The notes beneath the pieces were generated by a model. The model searched no databases and had not been told where the DNA came from. It saw only the letters and a list, made by a program, of their open reading frames with translations. A DNA stretch of 64,000 nt from Tianweitania sediminis (lineage in GTDB: Bacteria > Pseudomonadota > Alphaproteobacteria > Rhizobiales > Rhizobiaceae): NCBI RefSeq assembly GCF_017813335.1, contig NZ_JAGIYY010000003.1, positions 124,001 to 188,000 of the forward strand. The letters are read 5' to 3'. Both the position numbers and the translations under genes were made by a program. Shown in pieces: positions 17,686-25,731 of this stretch (its first letter is position 1; each line of letters begins with the position of its first letter).

Positions 17686-18618
17686 ATGCATTTGTCGTTC
17701 GATCCCATGACCCTGCACAGCGCCACCGGCGCCGATCTTCGCCTTTACGTTAGCGAGGCTCGGGATGCCCGGGGCGTGGTGCAGATCAATCATGGTCTTG
17801 CGGAGCATGCGGCCCGCTACGAGCGCTTTGCCGCGTTCCTCGGCGGGCGGGGCTACCATGTTCTCGCGCACGACCACCGGGGGCACGGGTTCACCAAAGC
17901 CGCAGACGCACCGCGAGGCCGTTTCGCAGCAACCGAGGGTGCCGCGAAGGTGATCGAGGATGCCGCCTCCGTTCTTGACCTTGCAACGGAGCGCTGGCCG
18001 GAGGTGCCGCAGATCGTGTTCGGCCACTCCATGGGCGCCCTGGTCGCGATTGCCTTGTTGCAAAGCCGTGGCGCAGCGCTTGCGGGTGCCGCGATCTGGA
18101 ACGGCCCCACTTCGGCAGGGGTCAGCTTGTATTTGGCGCGAACGCTGCTTGCCTGGGAACGGTTCAGAATGGGTTCCGATGTGCCATCGATTGTGATGCC
18201 CCGCGCCACGTTCTACGCCTGGGCCAACCAGATCCCGAACCGGCGAACGGATTTCGACTGGCTGTCCCACGACGAGGCTGAGGTTGACGCCTATGCCGCC
18301 GATCCGCTTTGCGGCTGGAACGGGTCCGTTTCCTTGTGGCTCGACCTTCTCGCGCTCACCGAAAGCGCCGCCGATCGCCAACGCTGGTTGAACGTGCCGC
18401 GCTCGATGCCGATCCAGCTCGTGAGCGGCGCAGAAGATCCTGTCACCAAAGGTGGAGCCGTGGTGGAGGCGCTGGGCAAGCGGTTGAAGCAAATGCGGTT
18501 TTCGAATCTCGAAACAACACGTTACGGGGGGACGCGCCACGAGGGCCTCAACGAGCTCAACCGCAACATCATCATGGCGGATTTCGCGAACTGGGCCGAT
18601 CGGGCGCTTGGAGCCTGA
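17686..18618 (+). CDS. Alpha/beta hydrolase, monoacylglycerol lipase/lysophospholipase type
   Basis: 310-residue Hydrolase_4 family esterase. The oxyanion region INHGLAEHAARYERFA (residues 35-50) and HDHRGHGFT (62-70) are typical of PldB/monoglyceride lipases. The nucleophile is S115 in FGHSMGAL; the acid is in SGAEDPVTKGG and the histidine in TRHEGLNE. No signal peptide is seen. GTG at 17683 is immediately followed by ATG 17686, chosen because AAGG precedes it. The gene is divergent from ettA with about 160 bases between. Substrate is inferred only at the level of glycerolipid-like esters. Confidence 0.87.
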   Translation: MHLSFDPMTLHSATGADLRLYVSEARDARGVVQINHGLAEHAARYERFAAFLGGRGYHVLAHDHRGHGFTKAADAPRGRFAATEGAAKVIEDAASVLDLATERWPEVPQIVFGHSMGALVAIALLQSRGAALAGAAIWNGPTSAGVSLYLARTLLAWERFRMGSDVPSIVMPRATFYAWANQIPNRRTDFDWLSHDEAEVDAYAADPLCGWNGSVSLWLDLLALTESAADRQRWLNVPRSMPIQLVSGAEDPVTKGGAVVEALGKRLKQMRFSNLETTRYGGTRHEGLNELNRNIIMADFANWADRALGA

Positions 18619-18749
18619 GATCCCGGCGCTTGGCTTACACGCCGGCGGCCGAAAACCGGTGCACAGGGCAAGACCCGATCACGCGATGCGTGACCTTGCC
18701 GGCCAAGCGGTGCTAGAAGGCGCGACTTTTTGCCGGAACCTGCCGTTTT

Positions 18750-19487
18750 ATGCCCGCTAGCAAAGACCTGATGCTGTCCGTGGTCATCCCCTGTCGCAAT
18801 GAAGCAGAGAACCTGCCGATCCTGCTTGCCGAGATCAACGCGGCCCTGGCTGGACGCGTTTACGAAACCATCGTGGTGGACGACGGATCAACCGATCGCA
18901 CTCCCCAGGTTCTTGCGCAGTTGCGCAAGGAAGCCACGACCCTGCGCCAGATCCGCCATGATCAGTCAGCCGGGCAGAGCGCCGCCGTACGATCGGGCGT
19001 GTTTGCAGCGCATGGCCAGATCATCCTCACCATCGATGGCGACGGCCAGAACGACCCGGCCTATCTCCCCGCGCTCGCAGATGCGCTGGTGAGCGGCGGC
19101 CCCGGAACCGGGATTGCCGCCGGTCAGCGGGTTCGGCGCAAGGATTCTCCCGCCAAGCAGATGGCGTCGCGCTTCGCCAACAGCCTACGGCAAACCATCC
19201 TCAAGGACCACACCACGGACACCGGGTGTGGTTTGAAGGCGCTCCATGCGGACCTCTTCAAGCAGTTACCTTTTTTCGACGGCTGGCACCGCTACCTCCC
19301 CGCCCTCGTGATCCGCGAAGGCTTCAACGTCGTGCACATCGAGGTGGTCGACAGACCGCGCCGACACGGCGTTTCCAACTACGGCATCTTCGACCGCGGC
19401 CTGCGCGGGGTGCTCGACCTGTTTGGCGTTTGGTGGCTACTGCGTCGACGCAAAAGGGTCCCGAAGGTCGCGGAAGTAAAATCATGA
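18750..19487 (+). CDS. Family 2 glycosyltransferase (dolichyl-phosphate-sugar synthase-like)
   Basis: 245-residue GT2 enzyme with LSVVIPCRNEAENLP at the N terminus, VVDDGSTDRT (donor binding), TIDGDGQND in the DxD position and the downstream GCGLKAL and RRHGVSNYG motifs. These match synthases that load a sugar onto undecaprenyl phosphate. It lacks the two C-terminal membrane segments of GtrB/ArnC-type enzymes; only an amphipathic, Arg-rich tail is present. Its TGA overlaps the ATG of the LABN-domain gene, so the two act together. The expected GT39 transferase that would use the lipid-linked sugar is not in the window. Confidence 0.88.
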   Translation: MPASKDLMLSVVIPCRNEAENLPILLAEINAALAGRVYETIVVDDGSTDRTPQVLAQLRKEATTLRQIRHDQSAGQSAAVRSGVFAAHGQIILTIDGDGQNDPAYLPALADALVSGGPGTGIAAGQRVRRKDSPAKQMASRFANSLRQTILKDHTTDTGCGLKALHADLFKQLPFFDGWHRYLPALVIREGFNVVHIEVVDRPRRHGVSNYGIFDRGLRGVLDLFGVWWLLRRRKRVPKVAEVKS

Positions 19488-19816
19488 TCGAAGCCCTGTC
19501 GCATCTCTCCACCTGGCTGCACGACACCTTCGTTGTGCAATTCGACGGCTGGATCCTGCTGGGGTTCGTCGCGCAGTTTATGTTCACCATGCGCTTCGTG
19601 GTGCAGTGGCTGGCTTCCGAGCGCGCCAAACGATCTGTGGTGCCGGTGGCCTTCTGGTCCTTTTCGCTCTTCGGTGGGGCGCTCCTCCTCGTTTACGCCA
19701 TCCAGCGCCAGGATCCGGTGTTCATCGCCGGCCAGGGAATGGGGCTTTTCATCTACATCCGCAATCTGTGGCTGATCGCTGCGGAGCGGAAAACATCCAT
19801 GGCCGACACCCGATAG
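19484..19816 (+). CDS. LABN-domain (lipid-A-disaccharide synthase N-terminal-like) membrane protein
   Basis: 110-residue integral membrane protein, with hydrophobic spans around residues 20-38, 48-66 and 76-94. FVAQFMFTMRFVVQW and the aromatic YIRNLWLI segment are hallmarks of the small LABN (LpxB N-terminal-like) family. It is start/stop coupled to the GT2 gene (ATGA at 19484-19487), the usual context for these proteins, which are thought to help move or present polyprenyl-linked sugar. The open frame begins far upstream in the GT2 gene but homology starts at MIEALSHLS. Confidence 0.85.
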   Translation: MIEALSHLSTWLHDTFVVQFDGWILLGFVAQFMFTMRFVVQWLASERAKRSVVPVAFWSFSLFGGALLLVYAIQRQDPVFIAGQGMGLFIYIRNLWLIAAERKTSMADTR

Positions 19817-19823
19817 CGCTCAT

Positions 19824-19840
19824 CAGCAGCAAAGCTGCTG
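19824..19840 (+). terminator. Weak hairpin after the GT2-LABN pair
   Basis: CAGCAGC (19824-19830) and GCTGCTG (19834-19840) form a 7-bp stem with an AAA loop just after the LABN stop codon. There is no T run, so it may stabilise the mRNA end rather than terminate. Read-through into the TerC-family gene cannot be ruled out. Confidence 0.3.
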
Positions 19841-19903
19841 CTGCACCCTTTGCATCCCCGGCCCTCACGCTAATTTGGCCAAAACAACAGGATAAGTCTT
19901 TCC

Positions 19904-20605
19904 ATGGAAATCTTCACAGCAGCTGGGTTCTGGGCGCTGCTTCAGGTCATGGCGATCGATCTCGTTCTGGCGGGTGACAACGCCATCGTTATCGGGTTGG
20001 CCGCGGCAGGACTGCCAGCAGATCAGCGCAAGCGCGCCATCCTTGTCGGCATCATCGCTGCCACGGTTCTACGCATCTGCTTTGCCCTGATCACCACGTG
20101 GCTTCTGGCCATTGGTCCCATTTTGCTGATCGCAGGCGGCCTGCTGCTGCTTTGGGTCTGCTGGAAGATGTATCGCGAGCTCAGCGTCAGCCACGAGCAG
20201 GAAGAAGAAGCCACCGAAGCGTTGATGAACGCCGAGGGGAAGACCACCGGCGCCGTTCCGCGCAAGACCTTCGCGCAGGCCGCGTGGCAGATCGTGATTG
20301 CCGACGTGTCGATGTCCCTCGACAACGTGCTGGCCGTTGCCGGCGCCGCGATGGAGCACCCGACGGTGCTCATCATCGGCCTCGTTCTCTCAATCGCCCT
20401 CATGGGTCTGGCAGCTACGTTCGTCGCGCGCCTGCTGCACAAGTACCGGTGGATCGCCTGGATCGGCCTGCTGGTGATCTTGTATGTCGCGCTGAAGATG
20501 CTGCTCGAAGGCGCCATCGGCGAATTTCCGGAACAGCTCGGCTTCCTAGAAACCTATCTCGGCTGGGTGGGCATACACGGCCCTTCCGCCGCGACAGGTC
20601 ATTGA
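19904..20605 (+). CDS. TerC/YjbE-family integral membrane protein
   Basis: 233-residue protein with seven predicted membrane spans. The family signatures are the aspartate-containing helices VMAIDLVLAGDNAIVIGLA (residues 11-29) and IVIADVSMSLDNVLAVAGAA, which form the ion-binding site. Members export manganese or are linked to tellurite resistance and to metal loading of exported enzymes. A cytoplasmic acidic loop (EQEEEATEA) sits near the middle. There is no yybP-ykoY-like leader in the 87 bases upstream. Manganese transport is the likely role but is not proven by the sequence. Confidence 0.9.
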   Translation: MEIFTAAGFWALLQVMAIDLVLAGDNAIVIGLAAAGLPADQRKRAILVGIIAATVLRICFALITTWLLAIGPILLIAGGLLLLWVCWKMYRELSVSHEQEEEATEALMNAEGKTTGAVPRKTFAQAAWQIVIADVSMSLDNVLAVAGAAMEHPTVLIIGLVLSIALMGLAATFVARLLHKYRWIAWIGLLVILYVALKMLLEGAIGEFPEQLGFLETYLGWVGIHGPSAATGH

Positions 20606-20659
20606 TCGGACACGCATCGAGCGTCAGACCGGAGCGTGGACTGCGACGTTCACGCTCGC

Positions 20660-20698
20660 GGCAAACCCCCAGAGCCATGGCAACTTTTGGGGTTTGCC
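20660..20698. terminator. Convergent terminator between TerC gene and membrane-protein gene
   Basis: GGCAAACCCC (20660-20669) and GGGGTTTGCC (20689-20698) are perfect 10-bp inverted arms with a 19-base loop, followed by TTT on the plus strand. It lies between the ends of two convergent genes and could serve both directions. Confidence 0.65.
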
Positions 20699-20735
20699 TT
20701 TGCTGCAGAGGATGGCAGCGGACCAAAGCTGAATT

Positions 20736-21185
20736 TCACGCGGCCCGATGGCGCAGTCGGCCCTGCCTCATCTTCAAGCCGTCCCGCATGTTGAGCCCGA
20801 GCAGCGTGATGTTCACCGCGCCGGCCAGAAGTTCGAGCACCTGCACTGCATAAAAGCTCGTGTCGAACGCGGCGGCGCCAGCCTTGGAGGCGAGGAACAG
20901 GGCTGACGGGATCAGCACCAGAATGCCGTTGGCAGCGATCACCGGCATGCGCTTGGCCTTAGCTCCGACCAATCCTCGCCGTCGCCCCTGAGCCAGGGCG
21001 AACCCCGAACCTCCGACTGCGATCAGTGCCGGGACAAGCAAAAGGAAGCCCCATGGGATCGTGGTTTTGACGGCGACGACTGCAGCCTGCGAACCGAGCA
21101 GCTCCGACAGCACTGTCGAGAGCCAGAAAGTCGCAATCAGGCCAAGCGCGACCGTGCCTGTTATCCGATGGATGATCCGGATCAT
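20736..21185 (-). CDS. Four-span membrane protein, function unknown
   Basis: 149-residue hydrophobic protein, with membrane helices at about residues 5-25, 43-62, 78-98 and 108-128 and an Arg/Lys-rich loop (QGRRRGLVGAKAKR) between the second and third. No catalytic motif is visible and I cannot assign a family. A second start at 21212 would add nine residues; 21185 is preferred because GGCGAGG lies about ten bases upstream. It is divergent from the MarR gene with a shared control region, so it is the likely target of that regulator. Confidence 0.7.
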   Translation of the reverse strand: MIRIIHRITGTVALGLIATFWLSTVLSELLGSQAAVVAVKTTIPWGFLLLVPALIAVGGSGFALAQGRRRGLVGAKAKRMPVIAANGILVLIPSALFLASKAGAAAFDTSFYAVQVLELLAGAVNITLLGLNMRDGLKMRQGRLRHRAA

Positions 21186-21242
21186 GGTGCTTGCGCCTCG
21201 CCTTGTCATCATGCTTAAAGTACGTCAGCATAGTTACGCATC

Positions 21243-21256
21243 GACATCATAATGTC
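21243..21256. promoter_or_regulatory. Candidate MarR operator
   Basis: GACAT (21243-21247) and ATGTC (21252-21256) form an inverted repeat around CATA in the divergent control region of the MarR gene and the membrane-protein gene. The site ends eight bases before the MarR ribosome-binding sequence AAAGGAGGAG (21264-21273). MarR regulators usually bind such short palindromes next to their own gene. Inferred from position and symmetry only. Confidence 0.45.
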
Positions 21257-21277
21257 AAGTTGTAAAGGAGGAGCCGT

Positions 21278-21754
21278 ATGAACCAGGTCCGGCGAACCCC
21301 GGGCGGAGCCGCCTTGACTGATTTGATCCTCACGATGTTCCGGGCAAACAACCGGACCCTGACCTGGGGCGATCGCCTCGTCGCACCGCAGGGGCTCACC
21401 AGCGCACGCTGGCAGGTTCTTGGTGCGATCGTTTATGCCGAGCGTCCGCAGCCGGTGGCGTGGCTCGCCCGTGACCTTGGTGCGAACCGTCAGAATGTTC
21501 AGCGCATCATCAATGACCTGCACAAGGACGGGCTGGTCGCCTTCGCGCCCAACCCACACCACAAACGGGCGCAGCTTGTTGCTCTAACGGAGAAAGGTCA
21601 GCAGACCTATGAGGCCGCGATCCGCTCCTACGACCCTGCCGCCAACGCGCTTGCTGACGGGCTGGACGTCGAGGACATCCAGACAGCGCACCGAGTCCTT
21701 CTGGCGCTGCGCAAGAGGCTCGAGGGAGACGATGATGCCGAAGAGCAGGACTGA
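21278..21754 (+). CDS. MarR-family transcriptional regulator
   Basis: 158-residue winged-helix regulator. The DNA-binding part spans about residues 38-105: SARWQVLGAIVYAERPQPVAWLARDLGANRQNVQRIINDL in pieces, followed by the wing with NPHHKRAQLVALTEKG, where the Lys/Arg and TEKG are family hallmarks. Flanking helices form the dimer interface. An excellent ribosome-binding site (AAAGGAGGAG) lies upstream. Divergent from the four-span membrane protein. The ligand is not predictable. Confidence 0.92.
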   Translation: MNQVRRTPGGAALTDLILTMFRANNRTLTWGDRLVAPQGLTSARWQVLGAIVYAERPQPVAWLARDLGANRQNVQRIINDLHKDGLVAFAPNPHHKRAQLVALTEKGQQTYEAAIRSYDPAANALADGLDVEDIQTAHRVLLALRKRLEGDDDAEEQD

Positions 21755-21851
21755 TGCTGATGACGCTGTTTGCATTCAATGGCCGCTCGAATTCCGGTGA
21801 AACCGAGCCGGACCGAGGTGAGCAACGGACCACGTCCGCTACTCCAATCAT

Positions 21852-21882
21852 AAGAAGGGGCGGTTCAACACCGCCCCTTCTT
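21852..21882. terminator. Strong bidirectional terminator closing the pyrimidine operon
   Basis: AAGAAGGGGCGGT (21852-21864) pairs perfectly with ACCGCCCCTTCTT (21870-21882): 13 bp with a 5-base loop. The A/T ends give short U-rich tails in both directions, so it can end the MarR transcript on the plus strand and the ABC-transporter transcript on the minus strand. Confidence 0.85.
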
Positions 21883-21904
21883 CTTATCGGGTCGATGACG
21901 ACGC

Positions 21905-22876
21905 TTACTGCTGCGCCGCTTCAACGATTTCGTTGGTGTAGGCACCTTCCGGAGCCTTGGACACGATCTTCTGGTCCACCACCATCTTGGCCGTTTGCTC
22001 GTAGGCCTGCTGGTCAAGCTTGCCGGTACCATCGCCGAGCAGCTTCGCCACCTCACCCATCATGCGCTTCTGGTGGTTCTCGTCCTGACCCCCGTTGTCG
22101 ACCACGATTTCCGCGGCTTCTTCCGGGTTTTCCTTGGCATATTCCCAGCCCTTCAGCGAAGCGCGTACGAAGCGGGCCATCTTGTCCTTGAAGGCAGGAT
22201 CCTGGAGCTTGTCTTCCATGACATAGAGACCGTCTTCCAGCATCGCGTTGCCGAGTTCGGTGTAGTTGAAGACAACGAGATCTTCCGGCTTGAAGCCGGC
22301 ATCGATCGCCTGCCAATACTCGTTGTAGGTCATCACGGAGATGCAGTCGGCCTGCTTTTGCACCAGCGGCTGCACGTCGAAGCTCTGCTTCAGAACCGTC
22401 ACGCCCTCCGGCCCGCCTTCCGTTGAAAGCCCAAGCTTGTTCATCCAGGCATAGAACGGATACTCGTTGCCGAAGAACCAGACACCGAGTGTCTTACCCT
22501 TGAAGTCTGCCTCGGTCTGCACCGGTCCATCCTTCGGACACACCATCTGAAGGCCGGACTTGGCGAAGGGCTGGGCGATGTTGACGAGCGGCACGCCCTT
22601 GTCGCGAGCCGACAGGGCGGCGGCCATCCAGGTCACCACCACATCCGCACCCCCGCCCGCGATTACCTGTTCCGGAGCGATATCCGGCCCGCCTGGCTTG
22701 ATCGTGACGTCGAGGTTCTCCTCGTCGTAGAAGCCTTTTTCTTCGGCAACATAGTAACCGGCGAACTGGGCTTGCGTGACCCACTTCAACTGCAATGTGA
22801 CCGGGTCTGCAGCCCAGGCCTGCCCGGCTGCGAGCGCCATTGCGCCACCCAGCAAAAGTCCCATCATTTTCTTCAT
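21905..22876 (-). CDS. ABC transporter substrate-binding protein, NMT1/THI5-like
   Basis: 323-residue periplasmic binding protein with a signal peptide cleaved after QAWA (about residue 22). The mature start LQLKWVTQAQFAGYYVAEEKGFY (in pieces) is the classic NMT1/THI5-like signature, shared by riboflavin, HMP and pyrimidine binders. It also has the conserved aromatic/asparagine segment SVMTYNEYW. It is the last gene of a seven-gene minus-strand run that also encodes the pyrimidine-degrading enzymes, so the ligand is most likely uracil, thymine or a derivative. That ligand is inferred from context. Confidence 0.88.
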   Translation of the reverse strand: MKKMMGLLLGGAMALAAGQAWAADPVTLQLKWVTQAQFAGYYVAEEKGFYDEENLDVTIKPGGPDIAPEQVIAGGGADVVVTWMAAALSARDKGVPLVNIAQPFAKSGLQMVCPKDGPVQTEADFKGKTLGVWFFGNEYPFYAWMNKLGLSTEGGPEGVTVLKQSFDVQPLVQKQADCISVMTYNEYWQAIDAGFKPEDLVVFNYTELGNAMLEDGLYVMEDKLQDPAFKDKMARFVRASLKGWEYAKENPEEAAEIVVDNGGQDENHQKRMMGEVAKLLGDGTGKLDQQAYEQTAKMVVDQKIVSKAPEGAYTNEIVEAAQQ

Positions 22877-22894
22877 TGTTTTTTCCCTCTGAAG

Positions 22895-24013
22895 TTACGC
22901 CCTTCCGGAGCGAAAGGACGGATGCCAGAACGTCACCGAGCGCTCCGCAAGCGCAATGACGCCGTAGAAGAGTGAGCCGATCACCGCCGCAACGGCAATC
23001 TCCGCCCAAACCATATCCACATTCATGCGGCCCACTTCGGTCGAGATGCGAAACCCCATCCCCACCACCGGTGTGCCGAAGAATTCGGCAACGATAGCGC
23101 CGATCAGCGCAAGTGTGGAATTGATTTTGAGGGCGTTGAAGATGAAGGGCGCGGCGGCCGGGAGCCGCAGTTTGACAAGGCTTTGCCAATAGCCCGCGGC
23201 GTAGGTCCGCATGAGGTCGCGCTCGATGCTGGAGGTCACGGAAAGACCGGCAACGGTGTTCACCAGCATTGGGAAAAAGGTCATGATGACGACCACCGCC
23301 GCCTTGGAATGCCAGTCGAAGCCGAACCACATCACCATGATGGGCGCCACGCCGATAATGGGCAGCGCGGACACCATGTTGCCGATGGGCAGCAGGCCCC
23401 GGCGCATGAAGGGAATGCGGTCGGCAAGGATCGCAACAAGGAAGCCCGCGCCGCAGCCGAGGAGATAGCCCACCAGCACCGACTTGAAGATGGTCTGGTT
23501 CACGTCGGCGGCGATCACCGGCAGCGATGTCACGAGCCGCGCAAAGATCGCGCTTGGTGGCGGCAAGAGGATGAAAGGGATGCCGAGACCGCGCGTGAAC
23601 GCTTCCCAGAAGAGCAGGATCCAGGCCCCGAAAAGCATCGGGATGATGAGCGCCAAGGACGCTTGAACGTCGCGCCGCCTGCAGCGAACCGCAGAAAGGA
23701 GGGCAACCAGTTGCCAGGCGAGCAGCCAAGCCGCTGCAAGCGCCAGGAAGAAGGAGTCATCGGCGCTGCCGGGTCGCTCAAGAAGCGACCGGATCAGCAG
23801 CCAGGCCGTGGCGTGGGGCGCAACCGCAAGAACAATCAAGCGGAGCCAGTTCGGCACCGGCATGGCGCCGGCCGCGGCACCGAGAAGCAGCAGGATGAAT
23901 ACGGTGGCTTCCAGCCCGGGCGACGGGTCAGCGCTATGGAAGGGCAAACCGAGCCAGGCCATGCCAAGAAGCAGGAGAACCACCCAGGGCTGCCACAACT
24001 GGAGCGACTTCAT
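22895..24013 (-). CDS. ABC transporter permease (pyrimidine-type importer), long form
   Basis: 372-residue inner-membrane permease of the BPD_transp_1/SsuC type. It has an N-terminal extension of about 120 residues with three or four extra membrane spans, followed by the core domain. The core carries the EAA loop near DLMRTYAAGYWQSLVKLRLPAAAPF, which contacts the ATPase. The ATG at 24013 overlaps the stop of the preceding permease gene (ATGA). A longer frame upstream overlaps that gene and is discounted. The unusual extension distinguishes it from its partner permease. Confidence 0.87.
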   Translation of the reverse strand: MKSLQLWQPWVVLLLLGMAWLGLPFHSADPSPGLEATVFILLLLGAAAGAMPVPNWLRLIVLAVAPHATAWLLIRSLLERPGSADDSFFLALAAAWLLAWQLVALLSAVRCRRRDVQASLALIIPMLFGAWILLFWEAFTRGLGIPFILLPPPSAIFARLVTSLPVIAADVNQTIFKSVLVGYLLGCGAGFLVAILADRIPFMRRGLLPIGNMVSALPIIGVAPIMVMWFGFDWHSKAAVVVIMTFFPMLVNTVAGLSVTSSIERDLMRTYAAGYWQSLVKLRLPAAAPFIFNALKINSTLALIGAIVAEFFGTPVVGMGFRISTEVGRMNVDMVWAEIAVAAVIGSLFYGVIALAERSVTFWHPSFRSGRA

Positions 24014-24903
24014 GCCGTGCGGGCTCCCATCCGCCGCTGAACCACACGACTGGCAAGATCCACGGCGGTCACCAGCAGAAGCGCAACAACGCTGCCGGCA
24101 ATCAACGCGGCGAACATATCGATCGTCTGGCTGTAATAGGATCCCGCCAGCAGCTTCGCGCCGATCCCGGCCACCGCTCCCGTCGGGAGTTCGCCCACGA
24201 TGGCGCCAACGAGGCTGGCGGCAATGGCTACCTTCATGGATGCGAAAAGAAACGGCACCGAGGCCGGCAGCCTGAGCTTCCAGAAGGTCTGGGCCCCGGA
24301 TGCATGGTAGGTCCGCATCAGGTCGAGGTTGATCAGGTCCGGCGAGCGCAGCCCCTTCACCATGCCGACGGCCACCGGAAAGAAGGACAGATACGTCGAG
24401 ATCAGCGCCTTCGGCAGAAGCCCGGTGAGGTTCACCGCAGCCAGCACCACGATGATCATGGGCGCCAAGGCGAGGATCGGGATGGTTTGCGAAGCAATCA
24501 GCCACGGCATCAAGCTGCGGTCGAGCGATACGAAATGCACGATGCCCACCGCAATCAGGATGCCGAGCGCGGTGCCGATGGCAAAGCCGAGCAGGGTCGA
24601 GGCCAGCGTCACGCCGGCATGGTAGACCAGACTGCGATTACTGGTGATTTTCCGCAGAAAGGTGTTTTCAAATACATTCGTCGCCACCTGATGCGGTGCC
24701 GGTAGCGTTGGTTTCGGCTGTGTCATCGTGGCGATGAAGAAGTCGGTGCTGCTTCGCGTGACACCGCCGCGACGATCGAGATCGCGCTGGAATGGAGCGT
24801 TCATCGCGTAGGTGCCGACATACCAGATCGCCAGGATGGCGAGCAGAATGATCGCAACCGGCAAGACGCGACCATCACCCCGCGCGCGCATCAGGCCCCT
24901 CAC
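24010..24903 (-). CDS. ABC transporter permease (pyrimidine-type importer)
   Basis: 297-residue permease with an N-terminal membrane segment at about residues 13-30, a periplasmic loop, and five core spans. The EAA-type coupling loop is at LMRTYHASGAQTFWKLRLPAS. It pairs with the neighbouring longer permease to form a heterodimeric channel. Start and stop both overlap the neighbouring genes by four bases, so the ATPase and both permeases are translationally coupled. Confidence 0.9.
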   Translation of the reverse strand: MRGLMRARGDGRVLPVAIILLAILAIWYVGTYAMNAPFQRDLDRRGGVTRSSTDFFIATMTQPKPTLPAPHQVATNVFENTFLRKITSNRSLVYHAGVTLASTLLGFAIGTALGILIAVGIVHFVSLDRSLMPWLIASQTIPILALAPMIIVVLAAVNLTGLLPKALISTYLSFFPVAVGMVKGLRSPDLINLDLMRTYHASGAQTFWKLRLPASVPFLFASMKVAIAASLVGAIVGELPTGAVAGIGAKLLAGSYYSQTIDMFAALIAGSVVALLLVTAVDLASRVVQRRMGARTA

Positions 24904-25721
24904 TCATCATAGGAATGCCCCGCCCGCAGACCATCCCGCACGCGGGCGGCGATCGCCAGGAACGCCGGTGTTTCGCGTATGTCGAGCGGCCGGTCCCGCG
25001 GAAGATCGGACTCGATCACGTCCGTCACACGCCCGGGCCGCGGCGACATCACCACGATGCGCGTCGAAAGATAAACAGCTTCCGGAATGGAATGGGTGAC
25101 GAAGCAGATCGTCTTGCTTGTTCGCTCCCAAAGCTCCAGCAACTGCTGGTTCAGGTGATCGCGAACGATCTCGTCCAGCGCGCCAAAAGGCTCGTCCATC
25201 AGGAGAAGGTCGGCATCGAAAGACAGAGCCCGGGCGATGGAAGCACGCTGCTGCATGCCGCCGGAAAGCTGCCAGGGAAACTTCTTTTTGAAGCCGGTGA
25301 GATTGACGAGATCCAAGGTGCGAGCGATGCGCGCCCGCTTGTCTGCGGCCGAAAAGCCCATGATCTCGAGCGGCAGCGCCACGTTGTTTTCAATGGTGCG
25401 CCAAGGGTAAAGGGCAGCCGCCTGGAAAACGTAGCCGTAGGCGCGGCGCTCCCGTGCCTGTTGGGGACTCATGCCGTTCACGGAGATCGCGCCCTGCGTG
25501 GGCTGCTCCAGATCGGCGATGACGCGCAGAAAGGTTGTCTTCCCGCATCCGGAAGGTCCGATAAAGGAAACGAACTCACCCTTGTTGATCGTCAGGTCCA
25601 CATCGGCCAGCGCTTGAACGGGGCCGTCATTGGTTTCGAAGGTGAGGCCAAGGCCGCGCGCGGAAACGGCGGGCGGCACGGCTGGGCTGGCTGGTTGAAG
25701 CTGGCTGGCAGGGTTGTGCAT
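24900..25721 (-). CDS. ABC transporter ATP-binding protein (pyrimidine-type importer)
   Basis: 273-residue importer ATPase of the SsuB/TauB/ThiZ family. Walker A is GPSGCGKTT, the signature LSGGMQQRASIARAL, Walker B LLLMDEPFGALDE, and the H-loop VTHSIPEAV. It begins 11 bases after the hydantoinase stop, so enzyme and transporter genes form one operon. No regulatory C-terminal domain is present. Confidence 0.93.
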   Translation of the reverse strand: MHNPASQLQPASPAVPPAVSARGLGLTFETNDGPVQALADVDLTINKGEFVSFIGPSGCGKTTFLRVIADLEQPTQGAISVNGMSPQQARERRAYGYVFQAAALYPWRTIENNVALPLEIMGFSAADKRARIARTLDLVNLTGFKKKFPWQLSGGMQQRASIARALSFDADLLLMDEPFGALDEIVRDHLNQQLLELWERTSKTICFVTHSIPEAVYLSTRIVVMSPRPGRVTDVIESDLPRDRPLDIRETPAFLAIAARVRDGLRAGHSYDE

Positions 25722-25731
25722 GAAGAATGGC

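Noticed and set aside
19817-19903. Possible manganese (yybP-ykoY) riboswitch before the TerC-family gene
   Set aside because: Expected because TerC genes often carry one, but the 87-base leader shows only a weak CAGCAGC/GCTGCTG hairpin and none of the conserved riboswitch core.
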